A DNA stretch of 6,426 nt from Candidatus Buchananbacteria bacterium RIFCSPLOWO2_02_FULL_46_11b (GTDB lineage: Bacteria; Patescibacteriota; Patescibacteriia; Buchananbacterales; UBA6539), in NCBI GenBank assembly GCA_001817615.1, contig MHIR01000030.1, forward strand, positions 972 through 7,397, read 5' to 3'. Below the pieces are notes generated by a model. The model worked only from the letters and a program-made list of their open reading frames with translations. It made no database searches and was not told the DNA's origin. The position numbers and the translations under genes were made by a program. Positions 5,659-6,426 of the stretch are shown here, one piece after another; the stretch's first letter is position 1; every line of letters begins with the position of its first letter.

Positions 5659-6364
5659 AAAAATTCTTTTGCAGAATCCGCGAATCATCAAAGCCTTCAA
5701 CCGCGTCAGAAATTTTTACCTGATCGGGCCGTATACCACGACCAATCATTGCGTCATGCCGATTTACGTCGATATCCGCGCGGTTTATTCCGATCCAAAG
5801 AGCATGAAAGTAATTACCCGCGAATTGGTGAAGTTTATTAAAAAATCAAAGATTAAATTTAATTTCATTTTAGGCGGAGCCACGGCCGGCATTCCGATCG
5901 CCACGACGGTCGGTTATGCTTTGGGCGTCCCGACCGGCTATGTCCGCAAAGCGCCCAAGGGCGGCGGCACCAACCGCACCGTTGAAGGCAGCTTCAAAAA
6001 AGGCGCCAAAGCGCTTTTAATTGACGATGCCCTGGGCCAGGGCGCGGGCAAGCTTGATTTCTTGAACAATATCCGGCGCTCGGGTTTTAAGATTGATACT
6101 TTAATGGTGGTGTCCAGCCGGGGCTATCAAAATCCGGAATATTTCAAGTGGTTTGCGCCGGCCAAGGTTAATTTTATTTCTTTTTGCGATCTGACCGGAC
6201 TGATTAAAAATGCCGTGAAAGATAAAATCATCACGCCCGAAGCGGGGCAGCTGCTTTCTTATTACAACCAAGACGCCGCCGGCTGGAATCAGGACAAGAA
6301 AAAATGGCAGGAATTTCTGAATTATAAAAAACAAAAAAGACACGAAAGTGTCTCGGGAGTTTAG
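5651..6364 (+). CDS. Orotate phosphoribosyltransferase-like protein (divergent PRTase)
   Basis: 237 aa. ATG 5651 is chosen over the upstream in-frame ATG at 5405 because everything before 5651 is the HAD gene in another frame, and MPKK matches the starts nearby. Type I PRTase features: ILGGATAGIPIA (73-84), as in orotate PRTases; a basic loop YVRKAPKGGGTNRTVEG (97-113) corresponding to the RKxxKxHG catalytic loop; and ALLIDDALGQGAGK (121-134) at the PRPP-binding position. Classical members transfer phosphoribose from PRPP to a base such as orotate. Two deviations stand out. The loop His is Gly, and the PRPP loop reads DDALGQGAG in place of DDxxTTGG, losing the two Thr that hold the 5-phosphate. 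True pyrimidine synthesis is therefore doubtful; a different base, or a non-catalytic role, is possible. The last 50 residues (from about 188) are helical, then very basic (KKQKRH). Coupled to the HAD gene by an 8-bp overlap. Confidence 0.85.
   Translation: MPKKILLQNPRIIKAFNRVRNFYLIGPYTTTNHCVMPIYVDIRAVYSDPKSMKVITRELVKFIKKSKIKFNFILGGATAGIPIATTVGYALGVPTGYVRKAPKGGGTNRTVEGSFKKGAKALLIDDALGQGAGKLDFLNNIRRSGFKIDTLMVVSSRGYQNPEYFKWFAPAKVNFISFCDLTGLIKNAVKDKIITPEAGQLLSYYNQDAAGWNQDKKKWQEFLNYKKQKRHESVSGV
6326..6353 (-). terminator. Possible minus-strand intrinsic terminator
   Basis: AGACAC (6338-6343) and GTGTCT (6348-6353) form a perfect 6-bp stem with a GAAA loop on the + strand. Read on the minus strand, the stem is followed at once by a T-rich run (complement of the A tracts at 6333-6338 and 6326-6331), the layout of a rho-independent terminator. 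It could stop transcription from a convergent gene to the right of the window, but no such gene is visible. It lies within the final codons of the PRTase-like gene, and the stem is short. Confidence 0.4.
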
Positions 6365-6388
6365 CTAGTCAAGCAAGCATAAATGATT

Positions 6389-6426
6389 TGAGGGCGGTAC
6401 GCTTTCTGCATTCCGCCCTCATTGTT
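6389..6426 (+). terminator. Possible intrinsic terminator after the PRTase-like gene
   Basis: TGAGGGCGG (6389-6397) and CCGCCCTCA (6413-6421) form a perfect 9-bp GC-rich stem around a 15-nt loop, 24 bp past the stop codon. The bases after it, TTGTT, are T-rich, but the window ends there, so the length of the T tract is unknown. It is well placed to end transcription of the operon. Confidence 0.5.

Overview
The window looks like a piece of a Candidate Phyla Radiation (Patescibacteria, probably Parcubacteria-like) genome. The grounds are lysine-rich, A-rich coding sequence, tightly packed and overlapping genes, tandem paralogues of a 'PEP-utilising mobile region' protein, GC-rich palindromic repeats in the gaps, and TGA used as a normal stop (gene ending at 1831), which argues against the Gracilibacteria-type recoded lineages. 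The lineage assignment is inference; no rRNA or other marker gene is present.

Layout, all genes on the + strand: (1) 1-273, the C-terminal end of a BRO-N-type (phage antirepressor-like) protein whose start lies outside the window. (2) A 64-bp gap with a perfect TATAAT box just before the next gene. (3) 338-1831, 1828-3315 and 3506-4999, three tandem paralogues of 495-497 aa. Each has about 390 residues of mostly helical sequence followed by a C-terminal phosphohistidine 'swivel' domain of the PEP-synthase / pyruvate phosphate dikinase / rifampin phosphotransferase superfamily. (4) 5056-5658, a HAD-superfamily hydrolase-like protein. (5) 5651-6364, a divergent orotate-phosphoribosyltransferase-like protein that overlaps the HAD gene by 8 bp. 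(6) A hairpin near the right edge that could end the transcript.

The three paralogues keep the phospho-acceptor His but have neither the ATP-grasp domain that would charge it nor the TIM barrel that would exchange phosphate with PEP/pyruvate. Their order (helical domain, then C-terminal His domain) is that of rifampin phosphotransferase with the ATP-grasp removed. The sequence therefore suggests a phosphotransfer system whose energising enzyme acts in trans, possibly on a nucleotide-like or other small substrate also handled by the HAD and PRTase proteins. That pathway is a hypothesis.

The spacers carry a second signal. A 59-bp sequence is perfectly repeated directly upstream of, and including, the ATG of both the third paralogue and the HAD gene. 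The ends of paralogues 2 and 3 share 24 identical bases running through the stop codon. Together these suggest the array grew by duplication of a 'gene plus spacer' unit. The 190-bp gap before the third paralogue also holds clustered GCGATC motifs and mutually exclusive GC-rich hairpins. No stretch over 300 bp lacks a gene, and I saw no tRNA, rRNA, CRISPR array or transposase.
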